Shown in pieces: positions 22,893-34,966 of a stretch of DNA of 64,000 bases. This DNA is from Mortierella alpina. Lineage: Eukaryota; Mortierellomycota; Mortierellomycetes; Mortierellales; Mortierellaceae. Where the stretch lies: the NCBI GenBank assembly GCA_029449245.1, contig JANATF010000003.1, positions 186,001 to 250,000 on the forward strand. The letters run 5' to 3'. How positions within the stretch are numbered: the first letter of the stretch is position 1; each line of letters begins with the position of its first letter. A model generated the notes under the pieces. The model was not told the origin of the DNA and searched no databases. It was given only the letters and a program-made list of their open reading frames with translations. The translations under genes were made by a program, and so were the position numbers.

Positions 22893-23422
22893 ACGCGACT
22901 TCCGACTTGCTTGTAACAAGCAGCATCTCTCTATATTTATCTGCTTGTTTTTGCCTGCGCGTCTTTCTGGCAGCATTGGCACTCTCGCGCACACCATCCT
23001 TCCGTCGACAAAGCAAAGTGAGAACACACCCGACTGGAAAATAAATACACCTCCGTTCCAAGGGCTGATTTTTGTGCAGGATCCGAGGTTTGGGCACGAA
23101 CCACGATGATTCCCTTCTCACATATATCTGTACACTTGTACACTCTATCACAATGACAGCTCCCTGCAGCAGCAAAGCAGTACACCTCTATGGAAAAATG
23201 GCAGTGGCCCAGCAAACGAAACCTGCCAGCAACGTCTGCCAATGTAGGATGTCGGAACTTGGTTAGATAGCCGAAAAAGATAATATGACATGCAATGTCA
23301 GACTCGCATGTCATCGTATCTTTTTTCCGAAGAGCTTGGGGCAAAAACTGACAATCCAGGTCGCGCACAACCTGAAAAGTGCCAAAAGTAAGCTTCAACG
23401 GGAAAAAAGCAAAAAAGAATCG
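22893..23422. other. Intergenic region T-box gene to tRNA-Ser
   Basis: About 530 bp. It contains the T-box gene 3' region and nothing that I can call. Short open frames on both strands lack codon bias or motifs. Confidence 0.4.
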
Positions 23423-23503
23423 CGTCAACTGCAGGGTTCGAACCTGCGCGGGAAATCCCATACACTTAGCAGGCATACGCCTTAACCACTCGGCCAAGTT
23501 GAC
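23423..23503 (-). tRNA. tRNA-Ser (GCU)
   Basis: The minus strand folds as a tRNA: acceptor arms GTCAACT/AGTTGAC, D arm with 'GAGTGGTTAAGGC', anticodon loop CTGCTAA with anticodon GCT, an extended variable arm typical of Ser, T arm with 'GGTTCGAACCC'. About 81 nt, no intron. A run of T follows on the minus strand (23412-23417 region), fitting a Pol III terminator. The anticodon stem contains two G-U pairs. Confidence 0.93.
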
Positions 23504-23827
23504 CACCAACCAATCAGATTCTTGTGAACGTGATTCGAATAGTGTTATATATATCAATGGCCCATCACGTACAAAGCCCGGAGTTGTCAATTATAGAGGG
23601 TTCAGTAATTGAATATTCAAATATAGATGAACCCTTTGTAATTGCACGGGTAGAGGTGAGCGAGCAAGTCTTCCTGAGCGAACAGTTAGAGCTGAATGCA
23701 TCAGATGGTCCTACCTATCTTCAGACAGGGAACACGGCTGGAAGTTTCCCCTGTTGTGATGAAGCGGCATATGCTGTTCTGCAGAAAAAAAAGGCATGGC
23801 GGCCATCACTGAAAAGTACAAAAAGAT

Positions 23828-23852
23828 TGCGACTTGTGTGGATTGAACACAC

Positions 23853-23893
<41 letters not shown>

Positions 23894-23900
23894 AAGTCGC
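23828..23900 (-). tRNA. tRNA-Phe (GAA)
   Basis: Standard cloverleaf on the minus strand: acceptor GCGACTT/AAGTCGC, D arm 'AGCTCAGTTGGGAGAGC', anticodon loop with GAA (CTGAAGA), T arm with 'GTTCAATCC'. 73 nt with discriminator A, no intron, followed by TTTTT on the minus strand as terminator. Confidence 0.95.
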
Positions 23901-26900
23901 TTTTGACCAATCATATTTTGGTCACATGACCGGATTCCTTCTGACCAATCAAGTAACGGTATAATTCTATTACGTCATCCTTAAGGGCTTATTTCCAATC
24001 ATGCCTTATTTCCTTGCCCAGCGAAAGCAACATGAGTTTTGGTGGAGTTCGTCTGCATTCGAACGAACTCCCTAGCCTTCGGATTACTTGAGCGTAGCTG
24101 ACAATATGACTAGCAAACGAGCATGATGCTTAGGCGAGCGGTGCTATGATACAGTTGATCGGCGGAAACGCGTTTTCCAATGTTCTTTGGGAAATCATGT
24201 TTGAAAAAACTCTTTTCCTCGATATGGTCCACAGTTTCTCGCGTGCGTGCTGCCCCCCCCCTCCATACATGTACATGTATTTGCCTGCACGGATGAACAA
24301 TGACGCTGAACTTGCAGATCCTTATTCGATCCTGCGTCCTATTGCTGAACCTGTACTGTACGAGGTCTGCTGTTGATGCAAGTCGCTTAGCTCTACGCCG
24401 TTTGCTGCACAAAAACGCGATATCATTCAAGAAGCGTGTGAGAAGAAAGGAAAGAAAAAGAATATCATCCCACCCCTGCAGCAAGATAGGCATAACATGC
24501 GAGTTGCCTTGGACATTAGTGTTGGCAAAATAATAGCATGTGCTCGCGCAAAGGTGCAGAGCATGGTTCAAAAGGCCGTGATGCAAAGGTCCGTTCGGCC
24601 ATATTGACACTGCGTGCCTTCCTACATAGCAATCCGCGTCATTGCCGTGCTTCCTCCGAGGGGTCTAATCATTGCCACACGAGCTCCTCATATATCTGTG
24701 GTTTGCCTTAGAATCGAAGACCCGGTGTTCATCATTATTTTTCCGTATCCCTATGTATGAATTGGCAGACGGAGTGCCAAGTGGTCAATTGTCGCCAAGA
24801 GAGAACTGGGAATTAGGGGAGAGTCAACACCACGTAGGAGAGCTGGATCTAAGCAAACCTCGCTATGCTCTGCTTACGATCTCGTTGTCTGTCTGTAGCC
24901 CTCCTGTGCTTTCGTGTGTTGAGACACCCAGCGTCTATTTATTACAATGCTGTCATTACGCCCTTCCAAGAGAGCCTTTCTGCCTCTTGAGGGGTCATTT
25001 TTTTTTCTCCGGACCTCAATTCAGTCCATTTGTCATAGCGAGCTTCACGTAATCTCCTCACCGCCAACACACTCAAGGCGCATGCACTCCTTCTCAGGTC
25101 CTGGGAAGGGAGTGGATGGGATGGTAGTTAATGGCCCTTGGACGCGGTTCCAGAGAACTCTGCGGGTTTTGAATGCATGCATAGTGTATCTATCGATGTG
25201 TGCCCCTGAACACTGTCTGTCATATTTCATTTCATATCAACTAGCGCGTTCAGAGCAATGGGAGATAGAGCATCGAGGGAAGCGCCGTTCCCAACTTTCA
25301 CTATGCGCAAGTAGTGCAAACAGGTAAAAGACGAGCTGTCGATCTTTCACATCGCACGCACAAACGGTTTGAACTATATTGAAAAGACATTGCCAGATCT
25401 CTGAAGCGTGGCAGAAAAGAATCCTTATCTAGTCTATGGCAATACTGTGGGTGAATGGGGATCTCCTGGATTGCTGTAAGCAAACTCTGTTCAAGGTTCA
25501 GGTAAACTGGACACAGAAAAAGCAGTTTGTACAACCGTCAAAAGCCTTTCAGGCCCACTCCACGGTACAAACAAGGGTGCTGGGACAACGTGGCTGGTAG
25601 TCCTCGTGTTATGCAGGCTGCATGAACGGCCGCTGGAGATGGAGCATATTGAGATGGGGGAATGGGAAGAAAACACAGGGTTACATTGTGCGCCGTACAC
25701 TTGTCTGAAATCTTGCACCATATCCACAAGCCAGCACAGTACAGCGCAAAGATGTGTCTCGCAAGGCCGAAAGCACATGCATATCTCGTCTGGATGTTCA
25801 ATTCGCTATTTCCTCGCCCTTCTCAAGGCCAAAACCTCTTTGTGAAGACTTAAGGCTGGTGGATGACTCCTCAGCTTGTGGCTGGGCAACAGGCATGGGA
25901 GGTGTACGCGCTTGAAGGAGTACATCCTACCAGAACCACCAGTATATAGGACATGTTGCTTGAAAGGGGCGAGCTATTGACCCAGGGAGAGGGACAAAAG
26001 ACTGAAAGGAGACGCATTTGCAGTTTGATAACTGTGTGCAAAGTGAGGACCCAATCTTTTCTGGTATATTCTTGTGCAGTTTTCGGATTGTTCCAGGACA
26101 GAGGCGAGCGATATGCATGCATGCATGAATGCGTTTGAATATAGCGAGGCTAGAGAGAACGAGCGAGATACGAATGTCCGCAAAAAAAAAAAAACAATAT
26201 TGCTCAGAGCGCTCACATATGGATCGTACACCTCAGAATTCATGGACCACGGGCCGTTGGTGCATATGATTTTCTTCCATATCATCAGATTTGCATGTCG
26301 CAGATGCGAGCCCTTGCCCCATGCCCTCTCCTCTCATCTCTCATCCATCTGCAGCGCGTTAGATAAATGTACCAAAAATAAACCCTTGCTATTTCGTCGA
26401 GTCAGGCTGGTGTGATTGTTTACATCGCCGAGGTGGCTAGCACTGAGTGTGTACCTCCGCAAGGGCTCTTTGATCGACAGCAACAAGGAATCAGCTTGAG
26501 AGGCTGGTCCAGGTGCACACCGTCCACTTGTCCTCGTTCTTCGTTATTTCACGTCTTCCCGTTCAACTTCAGTGCAGAACACCGACGTCTAAACTCCAAA
26601 CTTCGGCTTGCTCAACCCCAGGGCTCAAAGGTCTTTCTGTCTTTCATATGCTGCATTTCTCTATATATACGCATCTCTCCTGCCTTCGTCAATTACCACT
26701 AGACTCCCAGCTCTTTCATTCATCAAACGATCGTCGCTTCTCCGCACCCGCATTCTCTCCCAGAACAATACCGACATCCTCCCAAAAAAAAAAAAAAAGG
26801 CAAGGCGTGGCCTCGCAGAAGGTAAATGCACGTTGCGACTGGACGCTCGGTCACAAACTCAATCACCACAGCAGCGGGAATCAATATCGGGTTACTCCAG

Positions 26901-28456
26901 CATCCTAGCAGAGAGATCTCTTCCCTTAGGTCGTCTCCCATAGTATCTTCCCTTTCTCCCGTCCGATATCCAATGTTTCTCTCATCAGCATAGTCCGAAG
27001 GCCCCCCCTGCACCAACCACTGTGTTCGAGCCTAAACAAAACACAAAGATCTGAGCTGGAATCTCCAACATGCTGTTGAAAATCTGGAGTGGTTCGCACT
27101 CTTGGATCAGCACCATCTGGGTTCTCTGACTGAACGCTTTGAACGTGATGGGAACTCTCAGTATGTGTACCCTTTGGTAGTAATATTGCCTTTTCTATGT
27201 CTCGCCTAGTTCTTCATTTGTCTGTCATAAGGTCATTGCGCGCGGTCATCAAGATACAAAGTGAAGGTAAATGCTGTATATTGCTTTATTACTGTAGCGG
27301 GTATTACTTGTACGATACATGAGCGCAGAATAGTGGTGTAGTCGAGGCAACGTATTGCGGGGGAGGATTTGACTGAAAAAAACGAAGGCGATAGTGCGTG
27401 GAATGCCCACGCAGGATCATAAGCAGTGTTTGTGTGTTGTTGATGCCATTCAATGTCCTTTTTTGCACACCATGCTCCAGTGTCGCACAAGCCAACGGAA
27501 CATGGATTGCTAGTCCACACACTGCACACGCTCAAAATACACAACACAAACAAAAGGAGAGGTGGTGCGTTGAAGTAGATGACTGAATGGGCGAAAAAAA
27601 AAGAAGGAAGCACAGAACACAGAGAAGAAGGGACGAGAGACGACCAGACAGGGCAGAAAAAAAAAAGGTGTTCTTACTTAAACCCCCTCCTCTCCCTCAC
27701 CTCCACCTTCTCTCATCCTCCTTTTCTCCTCCCAAACACATCCGCACTCTCGCACGCGCACCCAGCTTGCTCCTTCTTGCCACACACTCACACACACACA
27801 CACACAGGCACAGACGCACGCCAGCCATCTGATACACACTTGCCACACAGCACGCTCGGTCATAGCATCACCACCTCCCTTTCCCCTTTTTGGCCGTCCA
27901 CACTTGGGCCGTGTGTAATCCCCACTTCCCATTTTTTTTTTCAAGCACCCCTACTGCTTGTCCTTCTTTCATATCAGATCTACACACATCATACACCGCA
28001 CTTCGCTCCTCCTTTACTACTCTTTCCTGGGCACCTTTGACCCTGCTCCCTCCAACTTGCATCATCACACATCCAACAGACGACCCACCAGCTTCTAATC
28101 TACTCCCGTTCTCGCTCTAAAAAAATCAGCATCAAGCCAATTCCCTCCCGAGATCCCGTCGTCATCGAGCATCAGAAACAGCACTAGGCTACATAAAACG
28201 AGGACACAGCAAGTTCACCTCAGCTTCAGCCGTGCGCGACAGACACTCTTCAATTGGGATCCGACCCGATCCTCCGTCATTTTCCCTCTGTGCGGCCTAC
28301 TATAAAAATCCCACCCCCGCGTTCAGACACAGCACCTTCTCTCTCTCACTTGGCCATAAGAGACCATCCCATTTCTCTGTTGTATCTCTTTCCTTCTAAT
28401 TCCCTTGTCAACGCTACTCCGACCATAACTGAGCGCTACACCACCTTTGATCTACC
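23901..28456. other. 4.5-kb gene-poor region
   Basis: No frame on either strand shows a known domain, and none extends beyond about 170 codons. Features seen: a C run at 24252-24259, overlapping 'tgcatgcatgcatg' at 26112-26127, A runs at 26182-26193 and 26785-26798, a CA run at 27784-27807 and long C/T-rich DNA from 27680 to 28440. The last 700 bp probably carries the promoter and leader of the EYDRT-motif gene. Non-coding RNAs cannot be excluded. Confidence 0.4.
27784..27807. repeat. CA dinucleotide microsatellite
   Basis: Run of cacaca units with one interruption in the C/T-rich upstream region of the EYDRT-motif gene. Confidence 0.75.
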
Positions 28457-29035
28457 ATGGCACACACAGCGACCCAGCCCCTCATATCATCACCATCCTC
28501 ACCGACCACGATGGACAGCGTCAGCCATTGCAGCAAATCTGTGCAGTTCTCGAGGTTCATCAAAATCTCATTCACATATCCCTGCGACGAATACGATCGA
28601 ACGGCGCTCGAGCCAGCAAAGCTGACATTCTCAGAGGCATCAGAGTTGATGCAGCTCCGCATCGATTGGAGGCAGGACATGAAACGACGCATGCAGCAAG
28701 AAGAACAGCAGCAGCAGCAACAGCAGCAGTTGCAGCACGATATGGACTCTGAAGAAGACGGTTATTCTTCTGACGAGGCTCGAGTTCCTGGCTCGTTCTC
28801 GCGAGCAAGTCCAAGGCAATCCAACGCTTGCCTCTACCAGAACCATCATTCCTCTTCGGCCTCTTGCGGCTCCTCAACGATCCTTTCATGCCATGCTCGT
28901 TCCAGCGGTTCAGTCAGCGACGACGACGAGTACAGCAACGAGCATCGCGATCTCAATACGCTTCAAACCACCGGCATGATGCATCGCCACAACGAGCTTT
29001 ATCGATCCAAGGAGAACATGCCTTGCCTGGCTTAA
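28457..29035 (+). CDS. Fungal protein with EYDRT motif and polyglutamine, 192 aa
   Basis: Single exon. Not a family I can name with certainty. Residues 25-70 look conserved: 'SVQFSRFIKISFTYPCDEYDRT' in overlapping parts, then 'PAKLTFSEASELMQLRIDWR', the pattern hydrophobic-FS..., Y-P-x(2)-E-Y-D-R-T, which I recall from short fungal proteins of unknown function. A Gln-rich helix (28706-28735, nine Q) follows, then an acidic Ser-rich tail ending 'NMPCLA'. The leader is very long and pyrimidine-rich, which suggests strong or regulated expression. A start at the in-frame Met at 28511 is also possible and would drop 18 Ser/Thr-rich residues. No enzyme motif, signal peptide or membrane segment is visible; probably a regulatory or scaffold protein (inference). 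Confidence 0.7.
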   Translation: MAHTATQPLISSPSSPTTMDSVSHCSKSVQFSRFIKISFTYPCDEYDRTALEPAKLTFSEASELMQLRIDWRQDMKRRMQQEEQQQQQQQQLQHDMDSEEDGYSSDEARVPGSFSRASPRQSNACLYQNHHSSSASCGSSTILSCHARSSGSVSDDDEYSNEHRDLNTLQTTGMMHRHNELYRSKENMPCLA

Positions 29036-29763
29036 AAAATTGGCTGATAGTTTGGTTGACCTCACTGCCTCCTTTAGCCACGCGCGCCAAGGTCTCAGCC
29101 TCGTTCTTGCTCTACTCCTTTTTTTCTTTCGAGACGGAGGGACTTTGTATTTGTTTTTTTATCTCCCCCTTCATCGTGTCTCCTATGGGCGGTTGACATA
29201 TTGCATTCGTTGGGCGTCGTGTTTTTTTGTCTCTGTTACAACGCACAGCCCAAATCCCTTTCTCCTTGTACAAAAATACCCTCTCACCACACTCTTTGTT
29301 TACAAGGACTCAGCAACTCATCGTAATATCCATGTCACTTTTGTTTTCTTGAGGGTCGAGAGACGCACCCTATCATCCCAGTGAGCCATCCAGCGACTTT
29401 GCCCCAGTCACACTACGCTGCATACCCCAATACCCTAGTACCATTGCCTACTCTCGTATCTGACTGACCTCAGCAACGATGTATTCTAGCCCCCATAATC
29501 ATTGACCATTAATAAAACATATCTAGAACTTACCATACGTGTATGTACAATGTAGGATGACGATCGGAGGGTGTAGCATAGACCATAGAGGGGGTCTGGT
29601 GGAACGATTCTTTTTTCCGTGCTTCGGTGACGGGTCTTGGAGAAGACCCGTGCGCACGTTTTTTTTCCCGACCCGCCCCCCTTCCTTCACTCTGCACACC
29701 TCCTTCGTCACTCGCCTAGATCCTCCAACAGCCAGAACACGAAAGAGACAATCACAAAATACC
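29036..29763. other. Intergenic region, EYDRT-motif gene to ECM15
   Basis: About 730 bp. T-rich 3' region first (several ttttttt runs at 29108-29230), then the ECM15 promoter with a short C-rich leader from 29670. No gene is visible. Confidence 0.45.
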
Positions 29764-30435
29764 ATGCACACCATCGCCGATTTCTGCGTGATTCCTATGG
29801 GAGTCACCTCCTCCGTGAGCGAGTACATTGCCGAGTGCCAGCGCGTCATCGAGAAGAGCGGTAATCACCTTTTTTTTTTTTTTTTTTTTTACACTACGAC
29901 GATCGCATTTCAGAATTCGTGCGTGTTGCAGTGTCATGGCATATATTCGTTTCTCATCATCTGGAATTGTTGCTTCACTGTGTTTAGGTCTCTCTTACAG
30001 CATGCATTCTTACGGAACTGTACGTTCAAACAATCGGGAATCATGGTGTTGAATCATTTTTTTTTCTCACGAGAATGCGAGAAAGGGAGCCTGACTGTTA
30101 GCTGAGAACTGACATTTTTTTGGGGACACATCATTATATCCTTAGAACGTCGAAGGAGAGTGGGACGACGTGTGTCGCGTTATGAAGGAGTGCCACGAAG
30201 CCGTGCATGCCATGGGATGCCCTAGAGTATCGACCAGGTAAGAGGCTGAAGAAATACTACCAAGCGTCTTTCATGGCTGATATTAATGCACCGTTGCACG
30301 TCAAAGTTAACACAAATGAATGGGGGTTGAAACAATAGTGTTCGTATCGGAACCAGGACGGACAAGGTTGGGCAGACAATGCAGGACAAGGTCAACGTTG
30401 TTCACGAGATCTTGGCCAAGGATGCAGCGAAGTAA
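29764..30435 (+). CDS. ECM15: ECM15/MTH1187 (UPF0045) family protein, 4 exons, 105 aa
   Basis: Exons 29764-29860, 29988-30019, 30146-30237, 30339-30435; phases agree. The 32-nt second exon is needed to restore the family core 'GLSYSMHSYGT', continued by 'NVEGEWDDVCRVMKECHEA' and 'VRIGTRTDKVGQTMQDKV'. These match the MTH1187/YkoF-like fold proteins, in yeast Ecm15 (104 aa). The fold is a small ferredoxin-like oligomer; bacterial relatives bind thiamine or its precursors, and the yeast role is unclear, with a cell-wall phenotype reported. The first intron has a run of about 20 T. It converges on PUP2, the stops being 250 bp apart. Confidence 0.92.
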
Positions 30436-30685
30436 GCGTCTCCTTGTAGCCGTGTCAACACAGACAGTTATGGGGTTTAGTCGGAACACAAAAAATATGG
30501 AGTAAAGAACGGAAAAACGAACATCATCGCGATATCCTTCAAAATCCAATTGCAGCTTGCACATACAGTAGACATACGCAACAAAGTCGCGGACACAACT
30601 TCTAGCCTTCCGTAGAATCTTCATTCAAGGATATACGATTTCTCTTGTTTGGCCGCCTCTTTTTGTGTTTTTGTTTGAGCCAATT

Positions 30686-31889
30686 CTACAAGCGATCCAC
30701 AACCTGCTGTAGCTCCTCTGCGGAGTAAATTCTGAATCCTCCCTCCTTTGTAACCGAGGCAAGCTGAACATTAGTCGAGTTGAGCTTTTCCTCCATCACC
30801 TGCTTCAGGACCTTGAGTGCCAAAGTTTCTGCCTCGGCCAAAGTCATGGCTGAGTGATACTCCTCCTGAAGTTCTGTCTCTGCACCCTCTGATCCTGATC
30901 CAATTGCCTTTGCGCTGTACGACACGAACGTTCCTGAAGGGTCAGTGTGGAACCTGTAAGTTCAGAAAGTGGGCAGAGAGCAGAACGGGTTTAGTCTCAT
31001 CCATTTGTCAAGTCGCGGCAGCACTCAACAAGGCAAGGTGAAATGTTTTCATGCGCATCGAGAACCCTTACAGCTGTGGTCCAGTCTCATCAATTCCGGC
31101 AATCAACAGGGATACACCGAAAGGGCGACTCTGTAATGTCATATATCAAAAAGCTCTTAGGGTCAGTAAAGGAGCCAATCGGTCGATCTGTGCGCTGTCG
31201 CTTTCACTCCTTCCATGGCTCATAAAAATGCTGAAGTGTAGGCCTACCATAATTGATTCCTCTCCTCGCGCACTCTCTCCGAATCTCAAAGCCAAGTCGC
31301 ATACTGCTTGTGTGACACTTTCAACCTTGATGCTTTCGTTGTATGTGAATGCATGGTTCTAATATATACAAAACAGGTGGGCGAGTGGAGCAGGAGGTGA
31401 GGGAGGTCAGTTAATTGTTCACAAAGAGGTACTCACTTTGTATAGCATCATCACACCCGTCCTTACCTGTGCCTCAATGCGCGCATGGTCAACAATTGTC
31501 CTGGAGTCAGCGGTCAGTCCTGACATGGCGCATCCGATATGAGCATCGATCTCAAAGATCTTCTCGATCGAGCTGGGTTCCAGCAAAGACGAGGTCACTC
31601 TCTTTTCCACGCCCAAAATCAGTCCCTCTGCTGTCTTGATACCCACTGCTGTAGAGCCGAGCTATTGTTTTCCATGCCACAGTGGTATGGACAGAACGAG
31701 GTCTCTCTTAGTACTCGGGGTTCTCGTACGTCGTTTAGTGCCAGCCCGAGTAATGAACACCGCCTCTGAACGTTGCAGGGGTGGATTTTGTACCTTGATG
31801 GCCTCGATGGCGTATTCGACCTGGAACAAACGTCCCTCAGGAGAGAATGTATTGACCCCGCGGTCGTATTCAGAACGTGTCATAAACAT
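30686..31889 (-). CDS. PUP2: 20S proteasome subunit alpha5, 5 exons, 242 aa
   Basis: Exons 31794-31889, 31467-31661, 31248-31358, 31072-31130, 30686-30953. It begins '[20 protein letters not shown]', followed by '[12 protein letters not shown]': the alpha-subunit N-terminal signature with the [13 protein letters not shown] gate motif specific to alpha5. Further on come '[20 protein letters not shown]', '[18 protein letters not shown]' and '[16 protein letters not shown]'. Length and order match yeast Pup2 and human PSMA5. The subunit belongs to the outer alpha ring of the 20S core and helps gate substrate entry; it has no catalytic Thr. Only about 205 bp separate its start from the stop of the PAH gene on the same strand, so its promoter is short or overlaps that 3' end. 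Confidence 0.97.
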
Positions 31890-32094
31890 GTTGGAGATGT
31901 GATTGAATTTGGTTATGTGAGAGTGAAGGGAATAGTGAGAAAGAAGCTGATGCAGGGCAAGAGTGAAATCAACGCACGCGAAGAACGCGCAACCGAAGTG
32001 GCCCACGTCACTTCGTGACTGTCTACGCTTTTCTACGAGTCCACCAGTGCACACAAGACGCGAGAAGTGGGAGAGATAGGTGGATAGAGGGAGA

Positions 32095-34131
32095 CTATGG
32101 CTGTGGTAAGGTGGTGATAAACAGCTTGAACCCTGCAAGCGCATCTGGATGATTCCAAAATATGAGCGACACTTCTGAGTAAACCTGCGAGAGAGAAAAG
32201 TAAGGGCAATTAGCATCTTCAGCTTGGACGACGGTGACCGACGAAAGAAACCTGCGTTTGCCAACAAGCAGTACCTGATCGATGGTCCAGCCTGTGCGTT
32301 GATACTTTTCCAGTGCGAAAATAAACCGATCATACATTGACATGTCGCTTCTGGCTTCATTCTATAGGTTGATTGGGTGCAAGTGGAGTTTAGTTTCCAG
32401 AGCTCCCAAATGGCACTTCCACGTTTTGATTCCGCTTCCTCGATTCTGAGCTGACATCCAAGCATACCTTGACGGTTTGGACAAAGTCCTTTGCCTCAAT
32501 AAAATCTGGAGAAACAACCAGCTCCTCAGGAGGGGCCATTGAAATGATCCTTGCTTCTGCCACCTCCACATCCGTGGGCACCGCTGGCAAGAAATTGTGG
32601 AAGCGTTGCAGCAAATGTGGGTGGTAGCGCAGAACGATTGATACGTAGAAATAGAGCTATAGGAACCAGATCAAGTACGTAGTGTTAGTACTTTCTCACC
32701 GATCATGGACATGGACTACGACGCTAGGCACTCCTCTGCGTGCCACATGAGCTTCACCTACCGTAGTAAAGGAGCGATCCTTCTGAAACTTCCTGAGCAG
32801 CGTAATCAAGTGCTGGTACATGTCGGGTTCGCTTTTTGAAAGCTCCTGATGATGATAGTGAGTAGCAAAAGGATTGCGGACGTGGTTGTCTCATCAGTAT
32901 CTATACTCTCCCTGGCACGACATAATCCCGATCCTTTCATCTATTTGGCAATACCTTGATGTTGCTTAAAAAATCTGCAGCCGCATGGCCACTCTTTCCT
33001 CCTTCTTGCTGATCGGTTTGCTCTAGACCATCTTCAAGGAAACACATGGTCAGTTGAGTCCCACACAGAATGAAAACATGCACTCTAATGCTCGCCGAAT
33101 CTAAATAGTGTCCTGAGATACGTAACGAGGAATATTACCTATTGTTTGCAGTGTAAACGTTTCTGTGGGTATAGTTGTATGAGACTCAGCCTGTGCAGCT
33201 GGTTTTGCCGTCCTGACCTTATAATCTGAGTACATCATTGGCTGCTACCGTGATACCATCACGCGAGCGAACGAGATGAGCGCAAAGTCGAGAACCGAAT
33301 TAAGCAAGCATAGGAAGTTGTAAAGAACAAAAAAGAGGTTGCTGGTCAACACTGTGATCTCCATGCTATAGTCTTTCAGTTCCATGTCCATTATCCAAAC
33401 ACGCTACCGGTACTAGCTGGTTCAGTAAGCCCTGCGCCTCTGGCAAAAACTCCTTGAATCCCATCAGCAGGTCAGGCTGGTCCTGGAAAAGGGCCATCAC
33501 CGTCCGTACAAGTTGTTCTATGGATGAGCTGGAAAGTAATCGATACAGGAAGCGAGGTTAGCATGGTCGCGTTGTCTTGTTGTATTTGTATCGAGTGGTA
33601 GGTACGGAGTCGTGAAGTTACCTCATGCCGTGGTATTTCTCAAGTGCATCCAAGAACTCTGAGTACACCCGTGGACTACTTTGGTAAGCCTTCTTTACTA
33701 GTCCAACATAGTCCACGGCGCTTCTGTACATAGGCGAATGCTGTGCTTCCTCTGTTATGTCTGTGTCCGCCGAGGATGCATCCCGCTGTGTGTGCCTAGG
33801 TTGCAACAGGTTAACAGAAACAGTGTAAGCTCAGGGTTCAAGCGGCGTGCTGGAACTGTCTTGATCCATGAACCTACTCTGCTGATCGCGAGCTCTGGGC
33901 CAGGGAGACTAATAGCTCCGCTACTGCCAGGCGAGCTTCGGGCTGTTGGTGATGCTGTGAGTCTGTTGCTGCAGATATAGCCTCAGTCGACAAGAGCTCC
34001 ACGCCATTGTCTAGGGCCAAGCTAATGTTGTGAATAGTACTACTCGTGCTCATTGGCGCAACAGAAAGCGAGAGTGCAAACGAGGACGAAGTGTCGACGT
34101 CCTCCAGTCCGTTAGGAACGCTCGAGAGCAT
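32095..34131 (-). CDS. PAH-repeat protein (Sin3-like, three PAH domains only), 9 exons, 390 aa
   Basis: Exons 33878-34131, 33622-33795, 33414-33528, 33139-33241, 32955-33031, 32762-32845, 32468-32656, 32275-32361, 32095-32184, all in phase. Three paired-amphipathic-helix domains: PAH1 about 110-180 ('[20 protein letters not shown]', 'GFKEFLPEA'), PAH2 about 232-295 ('[20 protein letters not shown]', '[13 protein letters not shown]'), PAH3 about 324-387 ('[14 protein letters not shown]', '[12 protein letters not shown]'). Each ends in the Sin3-type G/R-F-x-x-F-L/I-P pattern. Sin3 is normally over 1000 aa with an HDAC-interaction domain after PAH3; here the protein stops right after PAH3. It could bind the helical motifs of repressors without recruiting Rpd3, as a competitor or adaptor (inference). 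Confidence 0.88.
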
Positions 34132-34966
34132 TGCAGCGAAGTGATCTGATTCCGAGTTTTTTCGGAGCTTCGGAGGCGAAGGTCGAGATAAGTCTGCTTA
34201 GGTCAAGTCGCAGAGGCGTTCTCGTTCCTTGTTGATTCGTTCTTTGCTGCAGCTGCTTCGAGGCCGTGAAGCAGGTCTGCCAAAGCTACGACAATGGGCA
34301 CAGAGGGTACTAAAATGAGCCATGTGAAGCTTAGTAACTCAAGGCGGGTCGATTCATAAACTGTCCGGAGTAGGGATGGCCGACAGATACATTCAAGGAG
34401 GAGGAGGAGGAGGTGATGGGTGCATTTTAAGAGACGGTGCGCGTTTGGAGGCGGACAAAGGCAGCCGAAGAGTCGAGGATCCGATGCCGAGTGACAGGTT
34501 GTTCGCCGAGAAAGGAAAAGGTCGAACGGCGACACAAAGGGCGCGTCAGGCAGGCACGGTAGTCTGTTGCTCACCTGTCTCTTCAACGGCTGGAAGCAAG
34601 AGCGATACTGGCAAGGGAAGAACGTCTTTGCAGGCGAGTGAGAGAGAATGCAATGGGCGGGAGACGTGGAGGTTAGCGATGCGTGGGCGCGAAGAAGCAG
34701 AAAGGAAGAGTGCGCAGAAGGATCAACTTTTTTTTTTTTTTTTGTTGTTGAAGCTGCCACTGCCAGCTGTCCAAAATGTACTTCCTGGGATTCGATCCCA
34801 CACAAGACACTTGTGACGTATTTGACTCCCACTCAACGGCTGTGGAGACTTTCCGCTCCTTCTTCCCATCTACCGTTCATTCCCTCCTCAGTCCTCCCTT
34901 GCCATCAACAGTACCCATCGCATCCGCGTATAGACGACCACATCACCATCAACTCGACACGTCATC
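34132..34966. promoter_or_regulatory. Divergent promoter region, PAH gene / ARPC3
   Basis: 835 bp between the two starts. Contains a GGA run at 34398-34412 and a T run at 34728-34742. A long minus-strand frame across it has no protein character. Promoter role is inferred from geometry. Confidence 0.4.

Noticed and set aside
31662-32465. 267-codon minus-strand open frame joining PUP2 and the PAH gene
   Set aside because: It runs through exon 1 of PUP2 and the last PAH exons in mixed frames, crossing clear splice sites. The spliced products explain the sequence much better.
34785-34805. T-arm-like 'gggattcgatccc' suggesting a tRNA
   Set aside because: The loop spacing is wrong for a T arm and no acceptor, D or anticodon arms fit on either strand.
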